Of a DNA stretch of 64,000 nt, positions 38,875-51,715 are shown piece after piece. Origin of the DNA: Cristatella mucedo (Eukaryota; Bryozoa; Phylactolaemata; Cristatellidae); the NCBI GenBank assembly GCA_009760855.2, contig WPIO01000033.1, positions 2,499,501 to 2,563,500 of the forward strand, given 5' to 3'. Every line of letters begins with the position of its first letter. The first letter of the stretch is position 1. The notes beneath the pieces were generated by a model. That model searched no databases, was not told the DNA's origin, and saw only the letters and a list, made by a program, of their open reading frames with translations. The translations under genes were made by a program, and so were the position numbers.

Positions 38875-39206
38875 GACCCCGATGGCGGTAACCCGGGCTA
38901 CCGTGGTAACCCGGGTGCGCGCTTGGAATTCGATAACTACCAGAATATTGGTCCAAATGATAAGCAAATAGGCTAAAAAATATCGGACTCGTCGAGTTGT
39001 ATTCGTCAGCAGAAAGACAGTGATTTCCAAAACTAAGATTTTTATTTCGTAAGTGCGCTGCGGCTGACCAGATCCAGGGTAAGGATCAGGGGCTCGATCA
39101 TGAAGACTGAGCCTATTTTTGAGAAGTAGCTCAAGATTGATGGCTGATTTGGGACAACCGCTGGTGCTTTCTTCGGGCGCCCAACATAGCGTATCAGCAC
39201 GCCCGA
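38875..39206 (-). mobile_element. truncated inverted-repeat unit, copy B
   Basis: Left arm 38,875-38,902 and the C-terminal part of the unknown ORF. The interior and right arm are deleted, with the joint near 39,207 after CACGCCC. Confidence 0.5.
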
Positions 39207-40738
39207 AGCTGGTTTTGCCTACTATGTCACAACAGAGACAGTCATAAAAAAGAGCATCAGTACTTTTTTATTAGTAATTGGTAAAAAAAATATATAAAAA
39301 TATTAATATATAATTATTAAATAATTATTATAAATAAATTATTAATATATGATAAATTGTTAATAAATAATTAATAATATACAAAAATTGTTTCTGCTGC
39401 GTCATGACCTGCGAGAGCTTACCTGCACATTCTTATTTAGAGCAACTCGGCTCACACAGCTGCTCCGCATCATGTAGAGGAACTGCACAAGCGAAATCTG
39501 GTGGATTTTGAAAAGGCCTTGGGGGTAGTCTGCCTTCCCCGTTAACCTTCGCTCTTTTATTCGAGCTTCTGAAAGCTCATGACTCGCCGTGAGGCAGCAT
39601 GCCAATGATTATACTTCCTGGATACCAAGACGGTAGAGCGTCTTGCTCGAGCTCTTGAACCTTGCTGAACGTGTTACTGCCAATGCTACCTACGCACAAG
39701 ATTGTCTGCCTCTAAATTCTCTCACACAGTCTCCTCCAACCGCGATCTTAGACCTCATAACTCTCGATGTAAAATCATTTCTGCTGATTAGGCTAGCTTG
39801 ATTTTTCACTTGTATTGGTTAGGAAAGAATGTTGTTGCCTTCTTACCAAGATTTATGCTAAGCATTTTCTACGCCTTATTAATAGGTTTGTTTCACGATA
39901 CTCCTCTTTCGTAATTTAGGTTTTTAGGCTCGGTTATACTTAAATAAATTTGTAGATAGATTCCTTGCTCAACTTCAAGAAGATGCGCTTGATGGATCAA
40001 TAAGATATCATTTCCCTTTTGGTATACCTGTATATTTAAATTTGAAAACAAGCTATTAACGAGGATATGTATACAGCCTCAAATTGTCTATATAGGGATA
40101 CTCTTTCATAAGATAGAACAATTAATTAAACCACGCAGGTGAACCTTGAGATTACCATACTGGGAAACCAATCACCACTCAAGATAGCACAAATCTAGGC
40201 ACATTAAAGTGACATTATTTGGAGCGGCAAGTACTAGCTAATGAAGACATGTGTGACGATCTCTTCGATGACAAGAAAGTCAGGAGTATAGCAATGGCTT
40301 TTACTGCAGCCACTACGCATTGCAATGCTTGCACCTAGGTGTCTCAAATATGTATCACTAGCCATACACAACAACAGTGCGGTTAATTCACACGTCAAAA
40401 TGCATTTTTTCCTGCCCAGCGACACTATCGGGACTCCCTTCACGTTGTCTCCCCAAATGAGGCTTGGGCACTAGTATTCAGTTGAGGAGAGCAAAAATGG
40501 AGCTGGAGCGCTAAAGAGGCGCCTCGGTGAACCTCTCTTGGCTTAGGCATTCCGCTGTGTGAGGCACAATCTGCCGCCCATCAAGACGTTTTAGCCGAAC
40601 TTCCGCAACATAGGACAATGACCGTAAAAAAATAATGGCTTCTGCAGGGAACTGACTACAAATCTGATCCGAACGCATCCCATCGAGAAGAGACTTTATC
40701 TTCTCTAAAATGCTTCGATACTTTGTTAGTGCTGCCCC
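39207..40738. other. intergenic, no gene seen
   Basis: Counterpart of about 7,390-8,950. It includes a B-only AT-rich low-complexity expansion at 39,283-39,383 made of TTAATATATAA-like units. It lacks the LINE tail that A has at 8,757-8,847. Confidence 0.5.
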
Positions 40739-40854
40739 GGTTTGGCTCAGGCTAAGTACTCGCTTTTAACGACCCAGGTCGTGTGCTCAAGCCCTGCGGT
40801 AAATGCAAATTGCTTGGATGGAGATCAAGCTCTCTTAGGGTGAAATGCAAATGA
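40739..40854 (+). mobile_element. SINE2, copy B counterpart
   Basis: Same insertion as 8,951-9,066. Confidence 0.6.
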
Positions 40855-40910
40855 AGCGAGCAAATATGTGTAAATATAATTAAAAAATATAAAAATACAA
40901 TTCATTTTCA

Positions 40911-41051
40911 TGGCGCCTGAAAAGAATTTAATCTCTATTTAGGCACTTAGCTTAAGCTTAGCTTACTTATTACTAGCTTAAGCCGCAAGGCTCTTGCTCG
41001 CGGCCTCGGTCGTCAAATACGTCAACCTTGACCTTGGTTGGGCGAGCTACC
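40911..41051 (-). mobile_element. SINE2, copy B counterpart with small internal duplication
   Basis: Same insertion as 9,123-9,238, plus about 25 bp of CTTAGCTTAAG-type duplication near 40,950. Confidence 0.6.
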
Positions 41052-42475
41052 TGGAACAGGCTAGCATACTTATTGACGAACTCAAGAAGTTTTCCGGATG
41101 GGGTGCCGTTCGCAACCAAGCAACCAGAGCCACAGGCGCGGGTAGTTCAATGGGAAATCTTTTTCAAGATAGTTATGCGGGAGCAGCGGAAAGAGAGGGA
41201 CCTGAAGGTGGATGACGGAGCCTTAAAGTCGATTCGTCGCTTGGTGGGATTCGAGATGTAGAGCCTAAATAGCTTAACCGTGTTTGGCAGCTGAGAGGCT
41301 AAAGCATCACATTCTTCGCCGGAGACGTTCAAGCACCTACTAAAGATCACAGCTCTGGTTGTGTAAGGAACTCTTAATTCCTCAGTTTAACAGCTGCTGC
41401 ATACGTTCAAGTTTATGTCAGCATGTATTTGCCCTCACCTTTATCTCGACACTAGCGTATACAAATTTGCAACTCTAAGCAAAGCTTTGTCCAAGTTTAG
41501 ACAATATCTCGTGATCCTTAGTTGTTTCTTTTAGGTAAACAACACAAAAAGATAAGTATAATATCAGCTTCTGTGCTTAATATAAAATTACTTTGCCTTG
41601 GCAATGCATTATTTCATAGTGACTTCCTCTGATTGCACTTCACAGTGGCCCTCAGTGACCTTGACAGTATGGGCAGCGATAGCTTTCCGTATCCTGTATG
41701 CTATATCCGGTTGATCTATTGTGCTGTATTCTATAGGGAATAACTCTGGAATTCTCGGCAAGTTGGTTCAAATAGCTTTTGCTCTCGCTTTGTCAGAGCT
41801 ATTTTCAAATTACACAAAAAACTCCATGTCCTTCCTAGCATCAATGAAAACGATATTGATTATCAACACCCTGTCAAAATGTACATGTATAGTTACAGAT
41901 TTGTATTTTATTTTTATTTTGTCTTCTCTCATACCCAAAATTGCAACCAGCGTAGTATGTAACTCCAAAAAGTTGATAATTTTCATTGGAACTAAAAAAT
42001 TGTAGGGTGAGCTCGTTAAGCTTTTTCCTAACGTGCTAGCAGACGAAAGCAAACCTGAGAGGAAATTTCCACTCGGAGGTTAATGATTTGTACCATAATT
42101 TGTCCAATTATAAATTTGAACCTGGGGTGAGAGTTCTGTATTGGCTATTCCGAAAATAAATTTGTCAGCTTTTGCTTGTGTGCTTACTTGCAGCGACTCT
42201 TGCGCCATCCTTCCAGTTTCGCAAGCGCCGTTCTGCTTGGTTTTTTTTGAGGTTAACTATCTTATCAATGATATCTGTTGTACAATGACAGTAGAGAGTG
42301 CCATCGTAGGGTTTTTCAAATGTCTAGCGCTCGAACACCACCCGTGGTAACAGAATTGTGCGTTCATGCTGAGTTCATACTACAGATTTTGTGAGAAACT
42401 TCAAAAGTGGGGTCATCTGGAAATCAGTGACGCCTAACTGTTGCGGAATAACCCAATATTCTAATGTATCAATGC

Positions 42476-42476
<1 letters not shown>
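41052..42476. other. intergenic, no gene seen
   Basis: Counterpart of 9,239-11,989 without the block of about 1.32 kb that copy A has at about 10,205-11,527. Confidence 0.5.
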
Positions 42477-42953
<477 letters not shown>

Positions 42954-43186
42954 TATTTAAGGATGCACCAGAGTGCCTTGAAGTGCATCTGCCTCCGCTA
43001 CGACATCGTTTCCTTCGTCAGCGGGAAAGACCTCACGGGCTTTCAAAAGTTCTCTCACAAAGTTTGACTCGGTCTGTTTCGGCTTACTCACTGTTATCAT
43101 CTCTCACTTTGACAAACTTTACCAGGAGCTGCAAGGACGTGACTTGCTCCTCACGAACAAGGAAGCCCACGTTCGGCATTCGAAGT

Positions 43187-45200
43187 GAAGCTGATTCTAC
43201 CGGAAAAACCCCTATATAAGGGAAACTGTGTTCAGTTTCCGCCCCTCACTCAGTGTGATGCAGCCCTCATTGACAACCAAGAATGCATCAGTGTGCTTTC
43301 AACTGTACGGAATGAATTTTGTTCTGGCTTCACCGGTGTGTGTTCTCGTTCGCAAGAGCTCAAGATCATCAGCACTTATTTTCGCTGTCCCTGAGCCGGC
43401 GCACTCTCTGATGTGCAATCGGAGTAGATTGAGCTGTAGGCTTATGACGTTTTCTTGCCCAAGTATATGTCTTGCACTACTCTCATTCACTTCTACCGTC
43501 AGCTACCACATGCTCAGTTTCCAACGTTGTTATCCCGTGCTAGGCGTGTGATCGCAGTGTTTGGAAATACTCTTACGAGCAGCTGTTCTCCAAGATGAAG
43601 ATGTGTAAGAAAAAGCTGCGCTCTCAGCTCACTGACAATCACCTTTACAATATTCTGTTGCTGAACTCCTCATCATTAGAATGTAATATCGCATCTTTCT
43701 CTCAGAATATGCAACATCGTGTTTTCCGTTGATCCTACTGTCTTTTACCTCACCTACTGATACAACCTTGTAGCCCGATAGGTTAACCGACCAGTGCTTT
43801 AGATATGAAACATAGCACTGCCTGTTGAACACTTTTATGCGTAGCGATAAACTGAGCACCATGTGTCTCAAGCGTTCGCTCAGTCAGCATCACTGTGGCC
43901 TCTTAATTGCACGTCTGAGTCTCCAGCCAGGTAGTGACACCAATTTGCAGCTTTTTTAGGAACATGCTGGAAACTCCATTTTGGAATCCATTTAACATAA
44001 AGAACTAAGTAGTAGCTCAGCCACCAGCACCAAAACTATTCTTAACATCCGCCCTGTGGCTCTTCCGAAAAAACCGGCCTCAGGGGCTGCCAAAAAAATA
44101 ACTGTCCTTAGCGGCCCCCGATTTAGAACTCAGCACAGAGCGCTTGAGGTCCAGTTATTGCCACCCTCCCGGACAGGCATTGTCTAATCTCTCTCATAAA
44201 ATGAGAAGTCAGTTACATTAAGGGGGGGCATCATAAGGCAAGCCGTATGCTGTCAATACAGTAAAATCAAAGTTCACACAATGAATTTTTTAAGAAGTTT
44301 CGAAAGTGAGATCATCTAGAAATCAGTGACCTCGAACTTCTACTGAATAATCTGATCTACCCACGTGCACTAGAGCGCTACCTCTTGAGCCACTCAAATT
44401 TATTGGCTATAAGCTCACTTCATGCAACCCCAGTCCCTTCGCTTCTTATCCAGCTGGGACTGTTACATGGCAACCGAACGACTATTTAGAGTGTCAAAAC
44501 TCTACCTCTTTAATGTCCTAAACTATAGCTTCCACCTAAAATTGAAGCTGGAGTGTAAACATAATAGAAATTTGTATTTTTCTTTTGCCAATGCTAAAAG
44601 CTGTTCAGTGGAAAAGATAAAAACTACGTCATCCGATAGAATGAATTATTCTTATCTTACTAAAGTGTGAGAGTAAAGTGGGAAATGCATAACATTATGC
44701 AATATAATCTGTTTGTCTGGTTATTAAAAGGCAAAATAAAGTAAAGGTTTGCTGATATTTTTATTATGGCAGATAAGCCTTGGACGCTATAACCTGCTTT
44801 CAATGGGCATTAATGGATTACCAGCAGAAGGATTACACTATCCGGCTAGTGCAGTGCAAGCACCTTACGCCTGGGCTAAGACACATTCACGTATTATAGT
44901 TCTCACATAGTCATGAGGATAATTAAGGAAATAAAAATTAACGTTTATGTAAATTCGTGCACAAATTACCACCCAAAAATATTCAGAACTGCTTAGATAC
45001 TCTAGATTTTCGGTTTAACTACAAATCGCTTCCTCGACCAAGCTCCAAGCGCTGTGTCACATCATGTGTCGTAATACAGTCCTTAGAGACGACGTTCAAA
45101 TTCGAGTACATCTTAGCAACATGGTTAAAACCAAGCCTCGCTCCTCTGATTAAGCTCCAATATTCTTGAATTTTTAAAAATCAGGATTAAGATATGGACT
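43187..45200. other. intergenic, no gene recognised
   Basis: Counterpart of 13,282-15,302. Nearly identical to copy A from about 43,520 onward. Confidence 0.5.
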
Positions 45201-46228
45201 TATAATTTCAGTCTGCAGCCCATGTTAGCATAGTTTTGTATGTGAGTATGAACCAGCTGTTCATACTCTTCAGCATTGTATTGTCCCGAAAGCCTTGAAT
45301 CATTTCAGCTAAACTGTTCCAAGCCTTTTTCTCCATCCTATTCAGTTTCTTGGCGAATTCTTCACAACCTGCCATCTTCTTTATCTGTGGTCCAGCGAAG
45401 ATACTAGCTTTAACCTTTGCCTCCTACAGCTATGGAAAGATACCTTAGATTTACTCGAAACCTACTGACTCTTTTTCCAGAGCAGTTTTAAACTTCTTGA
45501 TTAGTTCAAACTTTATTTGCAATGGTTGCATGAGTAATTCCCGAGGGTCTACCAGCGGCTGCCCCTTGATGTCGCTCTTCCCTGCAAAGAATTCGGTCCC
45601 CGGAGAATAGTTGCATTTTCGGTATTTTTCCTGTGAGCTTCGGCTGTTCCATAGGCAAAGAAAGCGGATAAACGTCGGAAAATCGTCTTGGGGGCCATTC
45701 AGGAATAATACCATTTTGAAGCGTCCCGTGGCCTCACAGCCAAAGTCACTTCAGGGAACTCAGCGACATCTTAACAGTGGTATAGTCCTCTTTGAGGTGC
45801 ACAGATTGAACCATAGGGTCATAGGAAGAGATGGCTACTTGCTCTCAATATGAAACAGCCTGGCTTTGAGGCTCCTGGATGAGCTGATAGGTGCCATGCA
45901 CTCAGGTTACATGTGATTTATATAGCCTCGAATAGACCGGCCAGAGTGCTACGTAAGCGCAGCCAATCTTTCCGACTGAAAAAGTTGGAAAAATTGGTGA
46001 AGCTTTCTCATATCTGTTAGTTTGACACTTTCATTTGACTCGTTCCATTCGTCGAGTCTGTATGTCAAAAGCTCAACATTGGACTTAGTAATACCAAGGT
46101 TTCTGATCGGATTGCAGAGGTCTGTCTGGTTGACGAAGTGTGAATTTCTTTTCTCAGTCGCATCTGTGAAATCGAAAGCTAGATCTGCGATATCTTCCCT
46201 GCTGTCTGACTTTCTACTCTTTTCTGAA
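45201..46228 (-). pseudogene. decayed transposon-derived multicopy gene, copy B
   Basis: Same fragments and same frame breaks as 15,303-16,330. Its upstream side is cut by the deletion at 46,228/46,229. Confidence 0.65.
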
Positions 46229-46580
46229 GATAGTTTTCAAGTCCCAGAGGTTTGAGCACGTGTCTCTTGCTAAAATAGCTAGGATGGCTGCCGGTTGATG
46301 AACAGATACAGAGCAAAGTTCTTACGCTGACCCACAAGGCCCGCCACGGCTTAGCTCCTTCGCACCTAGCTGAATCGCTGCACCAGTGTCAGCCTCCTCA
46401 TGCCCTCAGGTCCTGTATGGAAAATAAATTAGCTGTTCGATTCTCTTGCTTAAAGACCGTTAGCGACAGCAGCTTTAGTTCTGCATTTCCTTGACAGTGG
46501 AACTCGCTTCCATAATTCTTACGCAACCTTAACTACTCTCCTGCTGCCGACTACGGCTCATCTTTTTCAGCGGTCCTGAG
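46229..46580 (+). mobile_element. LINE 3' remnant left by deletion
   Basis: Only the ORF2 C-terminus (KVLTLTHKARHGLAPSHLAE, FPWQWNSLP) remains. The RT part that copy A has at 17,640-18,978 is gone. Confidence 0.8.
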
Positions 46581-47582
46581 CTGCTACTTCCATGCTGCTC
46601 ACTACCTCAACTGCTCTCCTGACTGTGCTGTGCTTTTCACTTTCTCTTTGTTCCGTGAGACGAAGTCTGTTGGCTTCCAAATGTGTACCAAAAGCCGATT
46701 AAGCTGTGAGTGAGCTACAAAAAACTCTCCTGCGTAACACCCACATAGTTTTTATGGCTTTGTAGAGTTACAGATGGAGATACATTACATTACCTATCTT
46801 GAGCGAATACTAAAAAAGGCCAATGTACTCTAGAGAGCTTAGTAATCAAAGACCGTAGCCACATCGGTATTTTTTAAACTGAGCTGCACTGGTAGAGCCG
46901 TGATGGGACACTAGGTAATGCGGTTTCTCTTCACGGCCTCGGTCCCGAGGTCATGGGTTCGAATCTTTCGTTGAGAGATCCTCTATTGCCGCTGAAGGCA
47001 ATCTTTATAGCCTTTACGGTTCTTCTGCCACTATATAAAAATAGGCTGTTAAATCAGCTAGAATTTGTTTAGTCAACAATTAGTTGGAATTTCTAATGGG
47101 TAATTCAAGTGGTGCCATGTCTCTAGCATCAATCTTTATTGACCACCTCAGAAACTTCAATTTACCCGCGACTAAGCCATCTGCTTGCGGCGAAGCAGCT
47201 CTTTTCGTCTGACAAATTTGACGCGGGCGTCACAGCGCCACGAGCGCCACATCCTCGATTGAAGCGTCTCTTCTCTCTTGCATGAAACAGCTTGTAAATT
47301 CACAGCGAGAGAAAGCGAAATAATTTGGTTGAGGTTTTTAAATTATGATGAAACTAGCTAACTTCCACTACTCTGCAGCATGGAATAATTTGAAAGACCT
47401 GAAAGAAGGCCATCATTTTTAGAGCGATTCGGCAATCGTGTGTTTTTCGGGCCGGTTCTCTGCTGATTGAGCCATTGAGATTACCTTTCAACTGCATTCA
47501 TTCCAAAAAGGGCTTCGAAATATGACTTCAAGTTTTCACGTACGTGCTCGAGCCGAATACCAATGTAATGCACGCACGCACG
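46581..47582. other. intergenic with SINE1
   Basis: Counterpart of 19,331-20,325, with SINE1 at 46,891-47,066. Confidence 0.5.
46891..47066 (+). mobile_element. SINE1, copy B counterpart
   Basis: Identical by eye to 19,638-19,813. Confidence 0.75.
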
Positions 47583-48450
47583 AATAATAATAATAATAAT
47601 ACGTTTCCATAGCGTCGTCATAGAACTTAATCTCTTGCTAGGCACTTTGATGTGTGCTGTAAGGGAAGCATGATCATTTGGTTAGTGGCAGAATGCACAA
47701 TGTCAACAACAATGACATGGTTAGAGGTGACAAGTACGGGATGAGCATGCAAATGTGGTTAGTAGCAACATGCACACTGTCACCTTACATTAAAACACAA
47801 AGGACGAATCACAAGGACTCACTAAATGCTGTGATACATAGGTGCGTTTTTAGCTTCTTCTTTTTAAATGTCAACTCAGGGGATGTCGTGCCATCATTCG
47901 GGGGTGAGTTCCATGCTTTGGGAGCATACAAACAACTAAAGGCACGATCGCCATAGAATTTAAGGTTCGTACGAGGTGTAGCGGGTGATACGGTGCCTAG
48001 CCTGGTGTGGGAGTAGTTTTGATAGGTAGGCTGGAGCTAGACAATGAAGGAACCTAAAAGTGGGTTGCATAACCTTGAAATCGATGTGCTTTTTGACTGG
48101 GAGCCAGTGCAGGTCGGCGAGAACTGTTGTGGTGTGGCAACTTCGACGCTCACGACAAAAAACTACAAATGACAGACAAGCCTAGCTGCCGAGTTTTGCA
48201 CTACACCAACTGTAAGCGCCTGATTGCACTGGCCTGTAGACCAGCAAGCAGTTAGTTACAGAAGTCGAGACGGGATGTTACAAAGGCATAAAGAATTTGA
48301 ATTTTGTGTCCCTGTTTCAGGAGGCTTGAATTTTAGCAATTCTATTGACCTGGGAGTACGCAGACTTGACTGTGGAGCTGATGTGGTCATTTATTTCAAG
48401 GTCACTTTAGAACACTATACTCAGATTTCGTGCAGATGTGAAAGGTAATA
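47583..48450 (-). mobile_element. LINE 3' end, copy B counterpart
   Basis: Same as 20,326-21,185, differing by a 3-base TTC gain near 47,858. Confidence 0.75.
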
Positions 48451-49255
48451 TACTGGCAGACCCGATTTCCAAAACTAGTAAGTTGGCTTCATCATCATTT
48501 AATTTGAAAAAGATTGCTGCCATGCGTACTCTTTCAATTTTAATTTGTAGTAATGAGCTCAGCTATGACAACTGCTGTCGTCGGCAATTGGAGATCGTAT
48601 CCGCTGCTTACCACGACTTGTCAGGGTCAGGCCAGCATTTGCTGATGACTGTAAACGCAAGAAGTCAGCGGCACCATTGTTCGACACCTTTGAATAACTG
48701 AATGTATGAGCTTCTGAAATCACTAGAACCGACCAATAGTTCCTCAGCTGCGACGCGTCACAGTCACACAAAATGTGTCATTCCCACCATACATCAGGGT
48801 TACCAAAGCAATATAAGGGAGTCTACTCATTTGCCAACAAGCACTAGATTAAAGTCAGATACTCCCAAAACCAGCAGCAATAATGAAGCTGAAAGAAAAA
48901 CTTCCGTGCCGCTTTGATGGTTCATGCACAACAGAACAACTTTCTCCAAGCTATTGAGGTTTAGACAGCTGCCAAAAGTAAAATCGTCCCATTGCCGAAA
49001 ACTGCCAAGAATAGCGAGATATACATGGAGGCACACCTGTAGGTATCACCAAAAACTAAAGAAGAAGAACTACAGTCGTCTCTCTCCACATCTCGCTTCG
49101 ACTTTCTCGGCTTCACTCTATCGCAGTTTTTTCAAATATATATTTATTGAAAGGTTGGTCGAGATAGTGAAAACGATACAGCGCTCGCTCGGTTTTCTGA
49201 GTCAATTCTACACCCCTGTATCACAATTATTTTACTGTAGTTATGGACTGTAGGA

Positions 49256-50181
49256 CCGTGTATAACATGATCCGTGCATTTATGACATCCCACCTCGACT
49301 AATGCAACTCACTACTTGCAGGTCTACCGAACGGTGAACTCAGCCGCTTACTGTCAGTGCAAAACTCTGACGTCAGGCTTAGGTAAGGCGGTTGCTTTCA
49401 CGACCTTGGTCCCGAGGTCGTGGGTTTGATTCCTGCGGTGGGCGATCCTTTATCGCCACTGCAAGCGGTGGTGATAGCCGTAAAGGCTCTTCTGTCGCTA
49501 TACAAAAAGAGGCTATTTAATCAGGAAGGATTTTTTTTTATTTGTCTGTCGTGAGCTTCGCCGCTGCCACATGACAACACTTCCTGCCGACCTGCACTGG
49601 CTCCCAATCGAGCGCGTGGATGGACTTCAAGGTTGTATCACTACCATACCTATCAGACTCTATACTCCCCAATCAAATTAAGCGTCGTACCAGCTGCTCG
49701 ACTGGCTCAAATCGTATAGCTATAACTCGAACAAACCTTAAATCTATTTGAAACCGTGCCTTTAGTTCTTGCACTTCCAAAGCCCAAAACTTATTCCCGA
49801 CTGACGTCATGACATCCCCTGACTTTGACATTTAAAAAAGCTAAAACGCCCCTGTTCTGATAGTATTTACTGGGTCCTGGCGATAAGTCCTTTATGGGCT
49901 TATGGGTGCTGACAGTGTCCATGTTACCTCTAACTATAGTATGAATGTTGACACCATGCATGCTACCAACTTACCACATGGTCATGCCTTCTTTACAGCA
50001 TATGTTAAGTTCCTAGAAAGAGATTACATTCTGAGAGGCCACTATTCATATATATCATTGTTATTATTACTAACTGCTGCAGTGACGTACACCAACTCTC
50101 ATGCGGCTCGGTGACCTAGATCACAATTCGGTTTAACTGCCAAGACAATAACTTTCAGGCTATTACACGGCTTCGGCTTAT
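49256..50181 (+). mobile_element. LINE 3' fragment with nested SINE1, copy B counterpart
   Basis: Same as 21,996-22,920. The nested SINE1 is at 49,376-49,524. Confidence 0.7.
49376..49524 (+). mobile_element. SINE1, copy B counterpart (nested)
   Basis: Same insertion as 22,115-22,263. Confidence 0.75.
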
Positions 50182-50370
50182 AATAATAATAAAAATAATC
50201 CTAGCTGATAAACAGCCTCTTTTTGTATAGCGACAGAAGAGCCTTTATGGTTTTCAACACCGCTTGCTGTGGCGATAAAAGATCGCCCACCGCAGGAACC
50301 GAACCCACGACCTCGGGACCGAGGTCGTGAAAGCAACCGCCTTACCTGGTGTTCCACCACGGCTCACCAT
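50182..50370 (-). mobile_element. SINE1, copy B counterpart
   Basis: Same insertion as 22,920-23,108, with the same perfect inverted repeat before box B. Confidence 0.78.
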
Positions 50371-51288
50371 GCTGCCATGGCCATAGATTATCGCATATTT
50401 AGTTCTTAGCCAAAAAAACTTAGGAACTACGGATAATGGATAGCCACCATCTCACTCGCACTGAATTGAAATATTTTGGCGATCAAGCCTTCATTTTACA
50501 CGTACCAAAAGTCTTGAACTCGATTTCAGTCAAGCTTCCTACTTGCAATGGCCTTGCATAATTGAAGTTTCAGCTTAAGACAAACCTTTGCCGGTCTGCA
50601 TTCCCTTCATGCGCGTAAATTTTTCTTTCTTGTTCCTGTTTTTGTGTGCTTTCCTGTTCATGATTCCGTGCATGCTACTACCTAGAGGGCCCGCTAACCG
50701 GTGACTACGGTGGTCTTTTTGCATCCTTTAGCTTGGTGGCCGGAAGTATGCTACTTGTTTGCTCTGACAAGCTCGGCTAAGCATGAAACCGTTCGTGTTA
50801 TGAGCCCTTGGTTATCGGATCTCTTGGGCGAGTCACAAAGCGCCCGTATACAGATTTAGTTCTCGTAGGGAGCTCTATTCACGACAAACTATTATATTAT
50901 CACTTTCCGAGTGTCTCGACAATGTTTGTTCAAGCTTCGCTTATCTAGCACTGGCTTGCAGTTTCACAACAACTAGCGTGTGTCAAAGCTATAGGTCCTC
51001 ACTACTCGAAGAATCGAGGTAAGGCGGGGCGAATCGATGCGATTGCCTGGCGGGTGCTGGTGGATCGGTATTACTGCGGCCGTGTCGCGTTGACTTGAGC
51101 TCACTGCGATCGGGTCAGTGAGCAGCAACAGCACAGATGAAAGGCTAGTCAGAGATTTTCCATTAGGAGGCAATTGTCTGCTAGTTATTGTTATTGATTT
51201 GATCCTCAACACGTGGCAGCACGTTATCACATACAAGGCCTCGCGTCCGCCTCTGTTTGGGATTATTCAAAGGATTCGTCCTTGAGAG
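50371..51288. other. end of duplicated unit, no gene seen
   Basis: Counterpart of 23,109-24,028. Only a few length changes in homopolymers and one T/C difference were noticed. Confidence 0.6.
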
Positions 51289-51382
51289 ATAGTGAAAACG
51301 ATACAGCGCTCGCTCGGTTTTCTGAGTCAATTCTACACCCCTGTATTACAATTATTTTACTCTAGTTATGGACCGTAGGCCC
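51286..51382. repeat. stray 95-bp repeat at the duplication border
   Basis: GAGATAGTGAAAACGATACA onward matches 21,896-21,990 and its copy near 49,158-49,252, with three or four differences. It then stops matching. Confidence 0.85.
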
Positions 51383-51594
51383 ATGTACCACAGCACTCCC
51401 GAAAATCCTTCAATGACAGGTGTAGCCGTTCGACCACTCTTTATGTGTGGGCAAGAACTTTTTTCAAAACATTGGCGAGGTGAAGCCAAGCCAATCAGTG
51501 TGTGGTGGTCACTAATTGGCTCTCCTATCCTCTTCCTATCCTGGCCACTGATTGGCTTACCCTCACGAAAGTATGTTTCTCTTAATATAATTCA

Positions 51595-51715
51595 ATTATA
51601 TTTGTATAGCGCCCTAAGAGAACTGAATCTCTGTTCATGTGCTTCACATAAGCCACGGGGCTCGAGCCCACGACCTCGGCTAGACCTTGGTAGGAGCTAG
51701 CACCACAACCACTGG
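51595..51715 (-). mobile_element. SINE2, well preserved
   Basis: Minus strand: box-B region GTCGTGGGCTCGAGCCCC, then GTGGCTTATGTGAAGCACAT, AACAGAGATTCAGTTCTCTT and AGGGCGCTATACAAATATAA. Best example of the tail shared with the LINE. Confidence 0.75.
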
